Source: a virus
DNA length: 64,000 nucleotides
Strand: one strand, 5' to 3'
Virus record (IMG/VR): IMGVR_UViG_3300044825_003205
Location: 1 to 64,000 of that record
Shown here piece after piece: positions 36,817 through 45,856 of this stretch. Numbering within the stretch: the first letter of the stretch is position 1; every line of letters starts with the position of its first letter. A program made the translations under genes and the position numbers. Under the pieces are notes generated by a model. That model was not told the DNA's origin. It ran no database searches and saw nothing but the letters and a program-made list of their open reading frames with translations.

Positions 36817-37659
36817 TTAGAATGGTAAGTCACCATCAACATCCGCATCCGCTTGTGGGTCCACATAGCTTTTCTTACTTCCTCCCATTGATGTCTCAGA
36901 GTCCGTAGAATCACCGTAAACGTATCCACCTCTCTCACTATCCCATCTTGGAGTTTCACCTCTTGCAATAGCCTCTAAATACTCTACAGGTTTTTTGCTA
37001 TAAACATCTAACCAAGTCAACTCATCATCAACCCATACTTTACCTTGTTTTTTGTCTTCATGAACAGGTGATGGGTCATCGTACATAATTGTTGATACAG
37101 TGGTATACTCTTTCCCTTTTGGGGTTTTAGACTTAGTCAATTCGATAATGAGGTCACGACCTTTTTCAGGGTCAGTGATATCACCCTTGTTTCTCCAAAT
37201 AGGAATAATCTTATCCAAGATACCGTCGTTTTTATAGTTGTGTTTGAACCTCCAAAACTTTGGTCCTTCTTCCTCCTTATCTCTATCAATAACTTTTACA
37301 ATATAAAACTTACGTGACTTGTATTGTTTAGCTAATTCTTTGTCAGATTCTTTACCCGTTGAGATAAGTTCTTCGTAGACTTCATTCAAAGGTGAACGTT
37401 CGTTGTCGTTTTTTCCTGGGTCGTAGAACTTTTGCCATTTACCACCTACTTGGATTTCGTGATACCAAGCCTCAACAAATGGTGAAGAACCATCTTTGGT
37501 TGGCAAGATTCGGATTCTTCTTTGACCTGAATTTTCTTTATCTCCTAAAATAAGAGCAAAGTATTTTTTCATTCTTTCCTCTTGAGACATGTTAGATTGG
37601 GCCCCGCCCGATTGTTTTGATTTTTCGTACTGTGCCAATACGGCGTCTAATGTATTCAT
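36817..37659 (-). CDS. 32: gp32-like single-stranded DNA-binding protein without the zinc site
   Basis: A 280-residue SSB resembling T4 gp32. The basic N-terminal arm and LAST-like region (RMKKYFALILGDKENSGQ) precede an OB-fold core with FYIVKVIDRDKEEEGPKFWR, a hallmark segment of gp32 proteins. The insert that in T4 carries the zinc site (His-Cys-Cys-Cys) is present in position (EAWYHEIQVGGKWQ ...), but the protein has no Cys at all, so it cannot bind that zinc. The C-terminus is Gly/Ser-rich and ends DADVDGDLPF, an acidic tip like that of bacterial SSB rather than T4 gp32. It is flanked by hairpins on both sides (37714-37735, 36765-36807), so it is probably a monocistronic, highly expressed unit. 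Confidence 0.85.
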   Translation of the reverse strand: MNTLDAVLAQYEKSKQSGGAQSNMSQEERMKKYFALILGDKENSGQRRIRILPTKDGSSPFVEAWYHEIQVGGKWQKFYDPGKNDNERSPLNEVYEELISTGKESDKELAKQYKSRKFYIVKVIDRDKEEEGPKFWRFKHNYKNDGILDKIIPIWRNKGDITDPEKGRDLIIELTKSKTPKGKEYTTVSTIMYDDPSPVHEDKKQGKVWVDDELTWLDVYSKKPVEYLEAIARGETPRWDSERGGYVYGDSTDSETSMGGSKKSYVDPQADADVDGDLPF

Positions 37660-37713
37660 ATTTTAAAATTTATAATGCAAATATAATTACTATTTTAATA
37701 TCAGTCAAATAAA

Positions 37714-37735
37714 AAAGGTCACCTCAGTGACCTTT
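37714..37735 (-). terminator. Terminator after the Pro-rich gene
   Basis: 9-bp perfect stem (aaaggtcac with gtgaccttt), 4-base loop, followed on the minus strand by TTTTATTTG. It separates the Pro-rich gene from the SSB gene. Confidence 0.75.
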
Positions 37736-37740
37736 CTAAA

Positions 37741-38376
37741 TTAATATTCGTTTTCCGATTGTGGTGAGAAGCTGTCTTTAACTTCCTTATCTACAATGTC
37801 GGTGACTTGGTCTGAAGTTAAAACATAATCTTTTTTTCCTGTTTTTTCCATTTCTTCTTTTTTATCTTCAAAAAAGTCAGAAAGTTTCTGAGTGAAAGGA
37901 TATGAATCGTATGTTCTTAATTCCAACTTTTCTTGTGGAGTTTTTTCCCTATACTTCTCTATTTTACTTTCGAGAGAATTTAATTTACTCACGATAGAAT
38001 CCATTTCAGAAAGTTTCTTTTCTAAATTTTCTATTTGACTGAATAAGTTATTGAAATAATCTTCTTGTTTTTTCTCTATTGTCTCTTGTGACTTAACTAA
38101 GTCCGTAACATCCAATTCCTCAGTACCTCCACCTGATTCTTCAGACTCACCCTTGTCATCGATTTTTTCAACTTCAGGGTCTGCTTCAACATCTATTGGT
38201 GTTGGTGGTACATCAGGTTGTGGTGTTTCACCTGCGGGAGGAGCGACTTCCTCACCGGGAGCTGGTGGCGGTGGCGGTACAGCACCTGCGGTCTCAGGAG
38301 CAACTTGTTCATTTACATAATTATTTATGAAATGATACCTTTCTATTTCACTTAATATTTTCTTATCGATTCCCAT
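37741..38376 (-). CDS. Pro-rich/coiled-coil protein, unrecognised
   Basis: A 211-residue protein with an N-terminal helix (MGIDKKILSEIERYHFINNY), a Pro/Glu/Ala-rich segment (residues ~25-90, including PPPPPAPGEEVAPP), an acidic patch, and a predicted coiled coil (~100-150; FNNLFSQIENLEKKLSEM is typical heptad composition). It ends in a charged helix (VTDIVDKEVKDSF). The composition resembles phage scaffold/core or tail-assembly proteins, but I cannot name a family. It follows the 74-aa gene after 2 nt and is ended by a hairpin at 37714-37735. Confidence 0.65.
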   Translation of the reverse strand: MGIDKKILSEIERYHFINNYVNEQVAPETAGAVPPPPPAPGEEVAPPAGETPQPDVPPTPIDVEADPEVEKIDDKGESEESGGGTEELDVTDLVKSQETIEKKQEDYFNNLFSQIENLEKKLSEMDSIVSKLNSLESKIEKYREKTPQEKLELRTYDSYPFTQKLSDFFEDKKEEMEKTGKKDYVLTSDQVTDIVDKEVKDSFSPQSENEY

Positions 38377-38378
38377 TT

Positions 38379-38603
38379 TTATCCGTTTAATAATTGTTTA
38401 ATACCTTTTGCGGTTTCTACCTTAACTTTTCTATTGGTGTAAACTTGGTGTCCTGCTCTCTCAATCAATCCATCTTTTTCTCTTACGATGTAGCAATCAC
38501 CAGTATCTAAATCACAAACTTCTTTGGTTCCATTACCCATATCTTCTTCACTAAACCTAACTTGTTTACCCAAATAATTGTTCAAAACGTTATTTAAATT
38601 CAT
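38379..38603 (-). CDS. Small hypothetical protein
   Basis: A 74-residue protein, MNLNNVLNNYLGKQVRFSEE at the start, with the short beta-rich segment EVCDLDTGDCYIVREKDGL and a basic C-terminal helix. The two Cys are spaced Cys-x6-Cys. I do not recognise it. It has a TATTTATA motif 14 nt before the ATG and AGGA closer in, and is followed after 2 nt by the Pro-rich gene. Its coding nature is supported by position and clean boundaries. Confidence 0.6.
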   Translation of the reverse strand: MNLNNVLNNYLGKQVRFSEEDMGNGTKEVCDLDTGDCYIVREKDGLIERAGHQVYTNRKVKVETAKGIKQLLNG

Positions 38604-38616
38604 AAAATTTGTTTCC

Positions 38617-38624
38617 TATAAATA
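38617..38624 (-). promoter_or_regulatory. TATTTATA motif before the 74-aa gene
   Basis: Exact motif 14 nt before the ATG at 38603, with AGGA between. Confidence 0.5.
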
Positions 38625-38667
38625 TATGTGAAATAACAAATATTAAAAAATCTTCGTACTTGAACTG

Positions 38668-41600
38668 TTATCTTGTAGTGGTGGCACTAGAATTATTAAC
38701 GAACACATAAGTATCTGTGCTTTCCACGGTGCCACCGCTAGTTATAATTTTAATTTTGCCTGACACCTTTGTGATTGGTGTAAAAGTAATACCGGTCGCG
38801 TTAATCGACTGAATTGTGACTTTATTTTCATTCAGAAATACTTGAGTGTTACCGAGTAGATTTGTTCCTGACAAACTAATTGGTTGTATAACTCCCGAAG
38901 TTGTTTGACTCTTTGGGTCAAATTTAGTAATCGTTGGTGGTAAACATTTTGGTTTACCTGAAGTACTTGTACCCTGATTGTTTGTAGGATTATTTTGTCT
39001 TTCCGGGTCATTCGTTCCGACTGTCCCGTCTATTAGTTTTCTAACGTCAATTTGTTGTATACCTAATGAAGTGTTCGTTGCTAGTTGATTGAAAGAATTT
39101 AAACCTGCTTCCAATCTTGCACCGTTTTGTTTGATGTTGTCATTAGTCCTTCTTCCCGAATAGAAAAACGGTTCACTCACTGAACTTTTAGTGTTCGGAT
39201 AGTAACAATTATAGAATAACCATAAACCTTCCTTTTCGATTAAGTTTCTTCTTTGTCTTAGTCTTTCATATAAAAATTCGACAAACTTATCGGTTGTGTT
39301 GAAAACCGCCCAAGGGGAATCTCTTAATTTATTTTTCACACACATATATGTTTTTTCAAAGTAATCATTATATGTAGGAGAAAAATTTTCACTTAGATTT
39401 ATTGCCGCACTATAATTGTTTCCATAACCCATGAACTTATTTTCTTTAAATGTTGAGACATAACAAATAGAATAGATAATTGCCTTCATACTTATGTCCG
39501 TAACATTTTTCTTGATAAGAACATCATTTATCGAAGTTATCATCTGTTCTGGTGTTATATTTGTTGCAACAAATTTTGTACTAACGAATTGGTTATTCAG
39601 ATATACCAAATCTACGTTATTAACACAAGAGTTTTCAGGACTTGGTGATTGTTTCGCATCTGAAACTTTTTTATCCGCCTTTCCTTGGTCTGTAGTTGGT
39701 GGTACCGATGGTTTTTCCGAACTATTTTTTATGAGTGCTTCTACCTTCGTCAGTAAGTTTTGATTTATACTTTGTAGGTATTTGTCAATTTGAGGATAAT
39801 CAAATACAGCCTGTCTTATTCCATTGAATTGTGTTTGGAACGAACCTGGTGTTATAGTGTGAGTAACCTCTTGAATCATATAAGGTCCATTGAACATAGG
39901 AACATGTCTAAGATTAAAATACATTGTAGGTTGAATCATAGCATTACCCACAGCTACAACTGTACAAGGGTAACTTCTTTGGTTATATAAATTATATAAT
40001 CCTACGTTCTGTGTTGCGTTACCAAGTCCGCTTGCAAGTGTTGACATGTTGTATACCTGTGATATAGCTTCAGCAGTTGCTTTACCTGAATCTTGTCCTA
40101 CCTGAAACGAATAAAAAATATTTTGATTTCTTACTCCGATATCAACGTTAAACCCAACACATTTATTAGATAATCCCCAATCTGTTTTTCCCTGTTGATT
40201 TTCAACTAATGGATTGTCTGAAGCCCTCCTCAAATCAAACGCATCTGTTTTGAATCTATAATAGTTGTTGTCGGGTAATTCCAAATAATTAGATGGTTTA
40301 CCTGTAAAGAAACAAACCATTTTCGGACCTGAATCTCTATAGTCAACACTTAAGAAAGTTCCCCATAAGTTGTTAGCAAAATTTAAAGTACCTTCAGGTT
40401 TCCTATTCGAAATACCATCAACATCTTGAACGTTATAAAAATTAACATATGCCGGTAGATTCATGATTGAAAAATTATTGTCAATCAATATACCAGCTAA
40501 AAGTGTGTAAACACTCATAATTTCGTTCATAGAACTTGTTGATAACATACTCTTGAGTCTGAAGACATCAATCAGTAAATCGTCTCCTATGTTTCTTGAA
40601 GCCCTATCTAAGAAAAGAATGTCTTCAAATATTGTTTTACTTTCATAATCTCCTCCTGCAATCCATTTGTCATTTAGTGCTTTGAATGTTTCATATATTG
40701 TGACCTTGGATTGTTGTCCGTCAACAACTGATTGTTTTGTTGTTTCTTGAACCTGACTTTGTCCACTCAAATTTTGTCTCAAGTTGTTCATTACACTGTT
40801 TATGAATAAATCCTGCAGACTTTGACATTGGTCAATATATTGCTGAAGTCTGACTCTAAATCCTGCGACGGTGATGGATTGTAGTTTTTGAGTTGCATAC
40901 ATTTTTATAATAGGTGCAAGTATCTGAATATTCGGAACAGAAAATTTAATATTATTGTCTATGAAAAAATCTGTGATGTAAGACCCTTGGTCTTTGTACC
41001 TCAAAGCCTCAATTGTCGAAAAACCAACTTGTAGTTCCAACTCTAACCATTCTTTTGGGTATTGTTGTTTGGATAGTCCAAGAGTTATTCCTCCTGTTGT
41101 AGGCAGTGAACCTTTCACATAGGGTTCGAAGTTTATTGGGTCAACAAGTTGTGGTGTTGTGTTATGTGAGAGGAACGATGCAAAAATTCTCCTATTATAT
41201 TCAGAGGGATTACCGTATTTGAATACAATATCATATTCCATGAAAGTAGTAAGTTGGTTATTTACAACATCGAACTGTTCTCCAATTGTCTTCGTGAAAA
41301 AGGTTTCTTGTGGTATATTTGATGTATTAGGTTTGACCAACATCATATTTTTAAAAAGTAGTTGAAAGTTTCTAAAAACGTCATTCGCCTCTGAGGCAAA
41401 ATTGTTGTAGGATGCAATACTAGTATCTGTAATATCTGAAATAGGTTTACTGAAGTTCAGGAACTCTTCTTCAAACCTATCTAGAATATTTTTTTCAAAA
41501 ACACCGAACACATCATCGATTTTCATATAGTTCTCCAATTCAGAAAATCTAAATGGGACCATGTCGATTGCATTTGGTTGGTATGTGTTTAAGTATTCAT

Positions 41601-44600
41601 CGTATTTAGGTTGTTTTATCTTCGAAGTATCAAAATACCCAAAGTTCGATGCAGACCAAAATAATCTAGCTGAGCCATTGAATACCGCTTTGTTTCCTAC
41701 GAAGGTATAACCATTCGCTATTCCCTCGGGAGTTACCAAAGCTTCATTCGCCTCATTTATGTTTGCACCGAAAGACGGTACAACATACAACCTTTGTATG
41801 TCACCAATTATCGGTGGTTGACACTCTTGTGTTTTTGCACTGAACTCGACATTTGCTGGAAGCAATACGCTCCAAGGATAAACGTTAAAAGTCGTGTCGT
41901 TAAGACCTCCTACGTTTTCTATATTTCCTCCTGGCAAATTAACAATCTGCAGCCCTCTATTCACGAGACTTTGTAATTCTTCGTTTGTATAATCCTTGAA
42001 TAAGTCGTATCCATTGTAAAAAACGTTGAAGTCGTTTAAAACTTTGGGATAAAACCCTGGTTGTATTTTATATGTTGTGTTATTGTTTGCTTGGAGTTGG
42101 ATGTCTATTATCTGTGATTTATCCTTATTACCACTTGTATTAGTAAAAGTATATTTTTTCCCTACATTTTTGGTGATTGGGTCGTAAGCCGAAACATAAT
42201 CGAAATCTTTCCAAGCCTCCGAAATAATATCTACACCTGTCTGTTTGTAAGTTTTATACCTATGCCAAATAGAACCAAACTTGAGAATCCACGCATATGG
42301 TAATTTGTGAATCGCACCAAATTTCTTCATTACCGCAAACATATAATTCATATCGTCTATCTGAGATATTTGAGTAATTGTTTCCGATAAAGCATTGTTA
42401 GTCACAGAGGTAGATAGAGATTTCAGTTTTTCTCTCAAGGAAATCAAAGGTAATGAATTCAAGAAAAGATATGCCGCAACTTTATATGGTGTCTTATTAC
42501 CCCTTCTCCAATTATCAACACCTTGTAAAATTGAGTTTACAAAGAAGGGAGTGTTCAACATAGATGTTGTTGTTACAACAGGTAATCCTCTACCCCAATA
42601 AAAAACCGCAGGTGAGTCAGTAAATGTTTTACCCACTGTCATTGGCAGTGTAGTCGGGATTGCTAAATTATAAAAGTTACTTAACTCGAAGTTGTTTTGG
42701 ACAAGATTCGATTGGTTTTCCGGTGTTTGGAAGGCAAAGTTTGTAACAGGTCTATTAGTGTCGAAGTTCTTTAAATCAGTGAAATTCGATATTACATTTT
42801 GCTCTTTGTAAATTCTTAAACTTTCCGTTGTCTGATACCTTTTTGGAAAAATATTTGTGTTGTTTCCTACCAAGTTTGTTTCACACCATTTATCATCGGT
42901 AAATGGATATGTATCTATGATTGATAATACATTTGGTGTAGTATCAATAATCTTTTCTAGCTGAACCGAATACTTGGCTAAATTATTTTGTAACGTTGGT
43001 CCTATATCATTTAGTTCTCTAATTTCAAAAGAGTTTCTAAGATATCCGTTGATATATGGGGTTACAAAAAAATCTCTAATATATTGTTGATATAACCTAC
43101 CAGTACCTTGATTGGAAAAACTATATAAAGTATTTTGGTAATTTTGAGCAGTTATTTGATAATTTTTCAGTTTGTATGTTAAATAAGGTGAGCTTGTGCC
43201 CAAGCTTGTTTTGATGTTTTCACTTTCGTAGTTTGTTACTAATAGGTTCAACTCATCTTTTGATGTTCCTTGTACTCTACCTAAACCCGTATAAAAAGAT
43301 GTCAAATATTGTCTTTCCCAAATTTCATAAAAAAATTTAATCTCATCCTTATTTCTATACGCAATATTATTTTGAGGAAATTCTAATGAGTTTATATTCA
43401 ACAAGTTTGTTTGCGAAGAATTTTCTAATGGTGGAGGTGCAATTGGTGATTGAAATTTTTGAGTTAGACCTTTCAGGTATTCTTCAACAAATTCCACTTC
43501 AGGCCAAACGTCGTATCTATTACCTTTGGTAACATCAACAACAGAAGGGTCCGCTAAATATTTCAACTGAAACTTACCCTTTTTGTCTTCATTCGTTTCG
43601 ACAAAAAATTGTGGCCATGGGTATATTGGAATGTTCGAACTGTTCAAAGTTGAATTGGGTGAAGACCCTTCCACATTTTGTTTTGCGTCAGAACTTACTG
43701 CCGCAGACTCGTTGTTTAAAATTGCACTTCTTCTGACTGGGTCGTTCCTCAAACTCCAAGATTTTGTATGAACTTCGTCCATTAGTCTAATGAAACCTTC
43801 TGTGGAAGCCATAATGATTGCTGAAATATTTCTTACAGTCGGTCTGAATCCTAAACCTATCTTATCATCCTCTAATTTTTTCGCAAGTGTTGCAGTAATC
43901 TCAGATTCATAATCACTTAATTTTTTATTCGCTTGAGCTTCCATTGACCTTATATTATCTATAAAGGTTTGTAAGTTGAAAGTATTGTCGGATAAGAGTT
44001 GGGTTTTTCCTGAGTTTTGCTCTTTGACAAACTTAGGTAAAAGTGAAGGGATTATAAGGCTTAAAGCATCTTTATACTCCTTGGAGGTTTCATTCTCGAA
44101 GAAAACTCCTCTTTCCTTTAAAGTTTCTAAACCATCAATTTCCGCCAAATTAAGTTTTGGTTCTGTGAAAATATCTTTAGTGATTGGGTTATTTATGACA
44201 GACTTAGAACTAACAACACCCAACGTTCCATTTTCCGCCAAAGCTTTATTATATTCTTTGATGTATTTTGTTAAATCACCAATAGCATCTGTTTTTGCTT
44301 GAGGTGAAAGGCCTTGTTTATAGGTAAATCTTTTCTGACCATCTTTCAGGACTATAGGATTTGGGTTCAAATATGTGTTGAACCATGAATCATTAGATTG
44401 ATATATTTTTTCATAGTATTTTGTGAGAGTTGATTTATAACTTCTACAATCTGTTAGTGGTTGAACATCAGCTTGAGTATATTGGGACATGATGTTTTTC
44501 TCGAATGTGTCTATTTTCTGAATTAGCTGATAGAATGTAATTTCGGGAAAGTCAGGCTCTATTAATCCTTTCGCCTTGTATTCACTGTATACTTGTGATA

Positions 44601-45543
44601 TCTTTTCATACCCCCTCTCACTTACCACCGAAGTAACAATATTTTGTTGGTTATTCGTTGGTGCGGAAGCACCCTTTCCGTTTACCGATTCTTGTTTGAC
44701 TTGACCAACAGTTGGGTTTGGGTTTACTGTTAAATCATATCTTTTGGAGTACATGTGTGGTGTTGCCAACAAATGACCCACTAAAATTTCGTTCAGAATA
44801 TTAAATTTATATCCTTTGAATTCCAAACTCACTTGGTAGTTACCACTGAACGAGTTAAACCTTGCATTAAATTTTTCTAAATTAAGTTGATATCTGATTG
44901 CCTGTCCATAGTAACCCTTAAGGGTTAAATAGAAAGGTGGATAAGGTAAATTGAAAAATGCCGCATAAGGTGAATTATCACCCAATTGAAATAATGCTCG
45001 TCCTTGTACGTCTTCAAGTTCTATGGTAACACTTGGTATGAAGCTAAGTCCAACCCTAACATTTATACTTGTTATACCCAAAAGTCCATTATCTACTGCA
45101 CCGTCAACTCCATTAGTAACAACACCAGCTTTATAAGATGCTGTTTTTTCTCTTGGGTTACCTTGTATTGTTTCTGTTGGTTGATTCACCCCCATACCAT
45201 TCAAACCTGTTTTTGGCGACTTACCTGTCGTATTCAAACCTGTCAATTCGTCGTAGTATGAAGTTGAAAAATAATCTTTTTCGTTAGGTGCCAAAAAATT
45301 TATCTTGGCAATTGAAACTGTGGTTGCTGCGTTTTGAGGACTTCCACCTACAGCTAATTTTGTTCTTGGTAGTACTTCCGCCTCCAAATTACAAAACATT
45401 ACAAGATTCTCGTGGTCAACAAGTCTTTCCTGTATGTTACCATTCGCATCAATAGTTTTGTTGGGGTCAACTACAATGATGTTGTTGTAATCGAACTCAA
45501 CCAAAATACCACCCGCGTTATCTGGAAGTAAGTTACCTACCAT
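38668..45543 (-). CDS. Giant baseplate hub protein with C-terminal TIG domain
   Basis: A 2291-residue protein. Residues ~140-270 look like the first domain of gp27/gpD-type hubs (FIPSVTIELEDVQGRALF, then YLTLKGYYGQAIRYQLNLEK). Residues ~1855-1920 match the closing hub domain (PCTVVAVGNAMIQPTMYFNL, then GPYMIQEVTHTITPGSFQTQ). In between are long Asn/Tyr-rich insertions. Residues ~1970-2130 form a helical module containing ENKFMGYGNNYSAAINLS that could be a cell-wall-acting domain, but no catalytic residues were assigned. An IPT/TIG-like Ig fold (ITKFDPKSQTTSGVIQPISL) closes the protein. It follows the LysM wedge gene with an 11-nt overlap. T4 splits these tasks between gp27 and gp5; here they may be fused. 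It is the largest gene in the window. Confidence 0.75.
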   Translation of the reverse strand: MVGNLLPDNAGGILVEFDYNNIIVVDPNKTIDANGNIQERLVDHENLVMFCNLEAEVLPRTKLAVGGSPQNAATTVSIAKINFLAPNEKDYFSTSYYDELTGLNTTGKSPKTGLNGMGVNQPTETIQGNPREKTASYKAGVVTNGVDGAVDNGLLGITSINVRVGLSFIPSVTIELEDVQGRALFQLGDNSPYAAFFNLPYPPFYLTLKGYYGQAIRYQLNLEKFNARFNSFSGNYQVSLEFKGYKFNILNEILVGHLLATPHMYSKRYDLTVNPNPTVGQVKQESVNGKGASAPTNNQQNIVTSVVSERGYEKISQVYSEYKAKGLIEPDFPEITFYQLIQKIDTFEKNIMSQYTQADVQPLTDCRSYKSTLTKYYEKIYQSNDSWFNTYLNPNPIVLKDGQKRFTYKQGLSPQAKTDAIGDLTKYIKEYNKALAENGTLGVVSSKSVINNPITKDIFTEPKLNLAEIDGLETLKERGVFFENETSKEYKDALSLIIPSLLPKFVKEQNSGKTQLLSDNTFNLQTFIDNIRSMEAQANKKLSDYESEITATLAKKLEDDKIGLGFRPTVRNISAIIMASTEGFIRLMDEVHTKSWSLRNDPVRRSAILNNESAAVSSDAKQNVEGSSPNSTLNSSNIPIYPWPQFFVETNEDKKGKFQLKYLADPSVVDVTKGNRYDVWPEVEFVEEYLKGLTQKFQSPIAPPPLENSSQTNLLNINSLEFPQNNIAYRNKDEIKFFYEIWERQYLTSFYTGLGRVQGTSKDELNLLVTNYESENIKTSLGTSSPYLTYKLKNYQITAQNYQNTLYSFSNQGTGRLYQQYIRDFFVTPYINGYLRNSFEIRELNDIGPTLQNNLAKYSVQLEKIIDTTPNVLSIIDTYPFTDDKWCETNLVGNNTNIFPKRYQTTESLRIYKEQNVISNFTDLKNFDTNRPVTNFAFQTPENQSNLVQNNFELSNFYNLAIPTTLPMTVGKTFTDSPAVFYWGRGLPVVTTTSMLNTPFFVNSILQGVDNWRRGNKTPYKVAAYLFLNSLPLISLREKLKSLSTSVTNNALSETITQISQIDDMNYMFAVMKKFGAIHKLPYAWILKFGSIWHRYKTYKQTGVDIISEAWKDFDYVSAYDPITKNVGKKYTFTNTSGNKDKSQIIDIQLQANNNTTYKIQPGFYPKVLNDFNVFYNGYDLFKDYTNEELQSLVNRGLQIVNLPGGNIENVGGLNDTTFNVYPWSVLLPANVEFSAKTQECQPPIIGDIQRLYVVPSFGANINEANEALVTPEGIANGYTFVGNKAVFNGSARLFWSASNFGYFDTSKIKQPKYDEYLNTYQPNAIDMVPFRFSELENYMKIDDVFGVFEKNILDRFEEEFLNFSKPISDITDTSIASYNNFASEANDVFRNFQLLFKNMMLVKPNTSNIPQETFFTKTIGEQFDVVNNQLTTFMEYDIVFKYGNPSEYNRRIFASFLSHNTTPQLVDPINFEPYVKGSLPTTGGITLGLSKQQYPKEWLELELQVGFSTIEALRYKDQGSYITDFFIDNNIKFSVPNIQILAPIIKMYATQKLQSITVAGFRVRLQQYIDQCQSLQDLFINSVMNNLRQNLSGQSQVQETTKQSVVDGQQSKVTIYETFKALNDKWIAGGDYESKTIFEDILFLDRASRNIGDDLLIDVFRLKSMLSTSSMNEIMSVYTLLAGILIDNNFSIMNLPAYVNFYNVQDVDGISNRKPEGTLNFANNLWGTFLSVDYRDSGPKMVCFFTGKPSNYLELPDNNYYRFKTDAFDLRRASDNPLVENQQGKTDWGLSNKCVGFNVDIGVRNQNIFYSFQVGQDSGKATAEAISQVYNMSTLASGLGNATQNVGLYNLYNQRSYPCTVVAVGNAMIQPTMYFNLRHVPMFNGPYMIQEVTHTITPGSFQTQFNGIRQAVFDYPQIDKYLQSINQNLLTKVEALIKNSSEKPSVPPTTDQGKADKKVSDAKQSPSPENSCVNNVDLVYLNNQFVSTKFVATNITPEQMITSINDVLIKKNVTDISMKAIIYSICYVSTFKENKFMGYGNNYSAAINLSENFSPTYNDYFEKTYMCVKNKLRDSPWAVFNTTDKFVEFLYERLRQRRNLIEKEGLWLFYNCYYPNTKSSVSEPFFYSGRRTNDNIKQNGARLEAGLNSFNQLATNTSLGIQQIDVRKLIDGTVGTNDPERQNNPTNNQGTSTSGKPKCLPPTITKFDPKSQTTSGVIQPISLSGTNLLGNTQVFLNENKVTIQSINATGITFTPITKVSGKIKIITSGGTVESTDTYVFVNNSSATTTR

Positions 45544-45856
45544 AATAATAAAAATAATTTTCTAATGCACCTTTATAGTCTTGTAATGATGGTAGAAGAG
45601 GAAAAGGAATTGTCAATATTGCACCGTCAGGTATATAATTTTCCAAACCTCCATACTGTGGATTTGCTTGTAAAATAAGCCAACCAAAAAAGGGACTACC
45701 ATAAAAATCTTGAGAAACCTTATCAAGTCTGCTTCTACCGACCTTATAAATAAAAGTCTTGTCTGATGGTTTATTTGGTAGATAAACAAATGGCACAACG
45801 GTCTGTTGTCCGTTGATTAGAAAATCCGTGTATCTGTTATAATATGCGAATGGCAT
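45533..45856 (-). CDS. 53: gp53-like baseplate wedge protein with LysM fold
   Basis: A 107-residue protein whose residues ~35-90 form a LysM-like module: YKVGRSRLDKVSQDFYGSPF, LILQANPQYGG, then IPDGAILTIPFP. T4 gp53, which joins wedges around the hub, contains such a LysM fold, and similar short tail proteins X exist in other myophages. It is shorter than gp53 (196). Its start shares one base with the stop of the 1662-residue gene (TAATG), and its end overlaps the giant hub gene by 11 nt, so the three are translationally coupled. No peptidoglycan binding need be implied; in baseplates the fold is structural. Confidence 0.8.
   Translation of the reverse strand: MPFAYYNRYTDFLINGQQTVVPFVYLPNKPSDKTFIYKVGRSRLDKVSQDFYGSPFFGWLILQANPQYGGLENYIPDGAILTIPFPLLPSLQDYKGALENYFYYYGR

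Noticed and set aside
43976-44302. 108-codon plus-strand frame opposite the giant hub
   Set aside because: Shadow of a long real gene with good composition on the minus strand.
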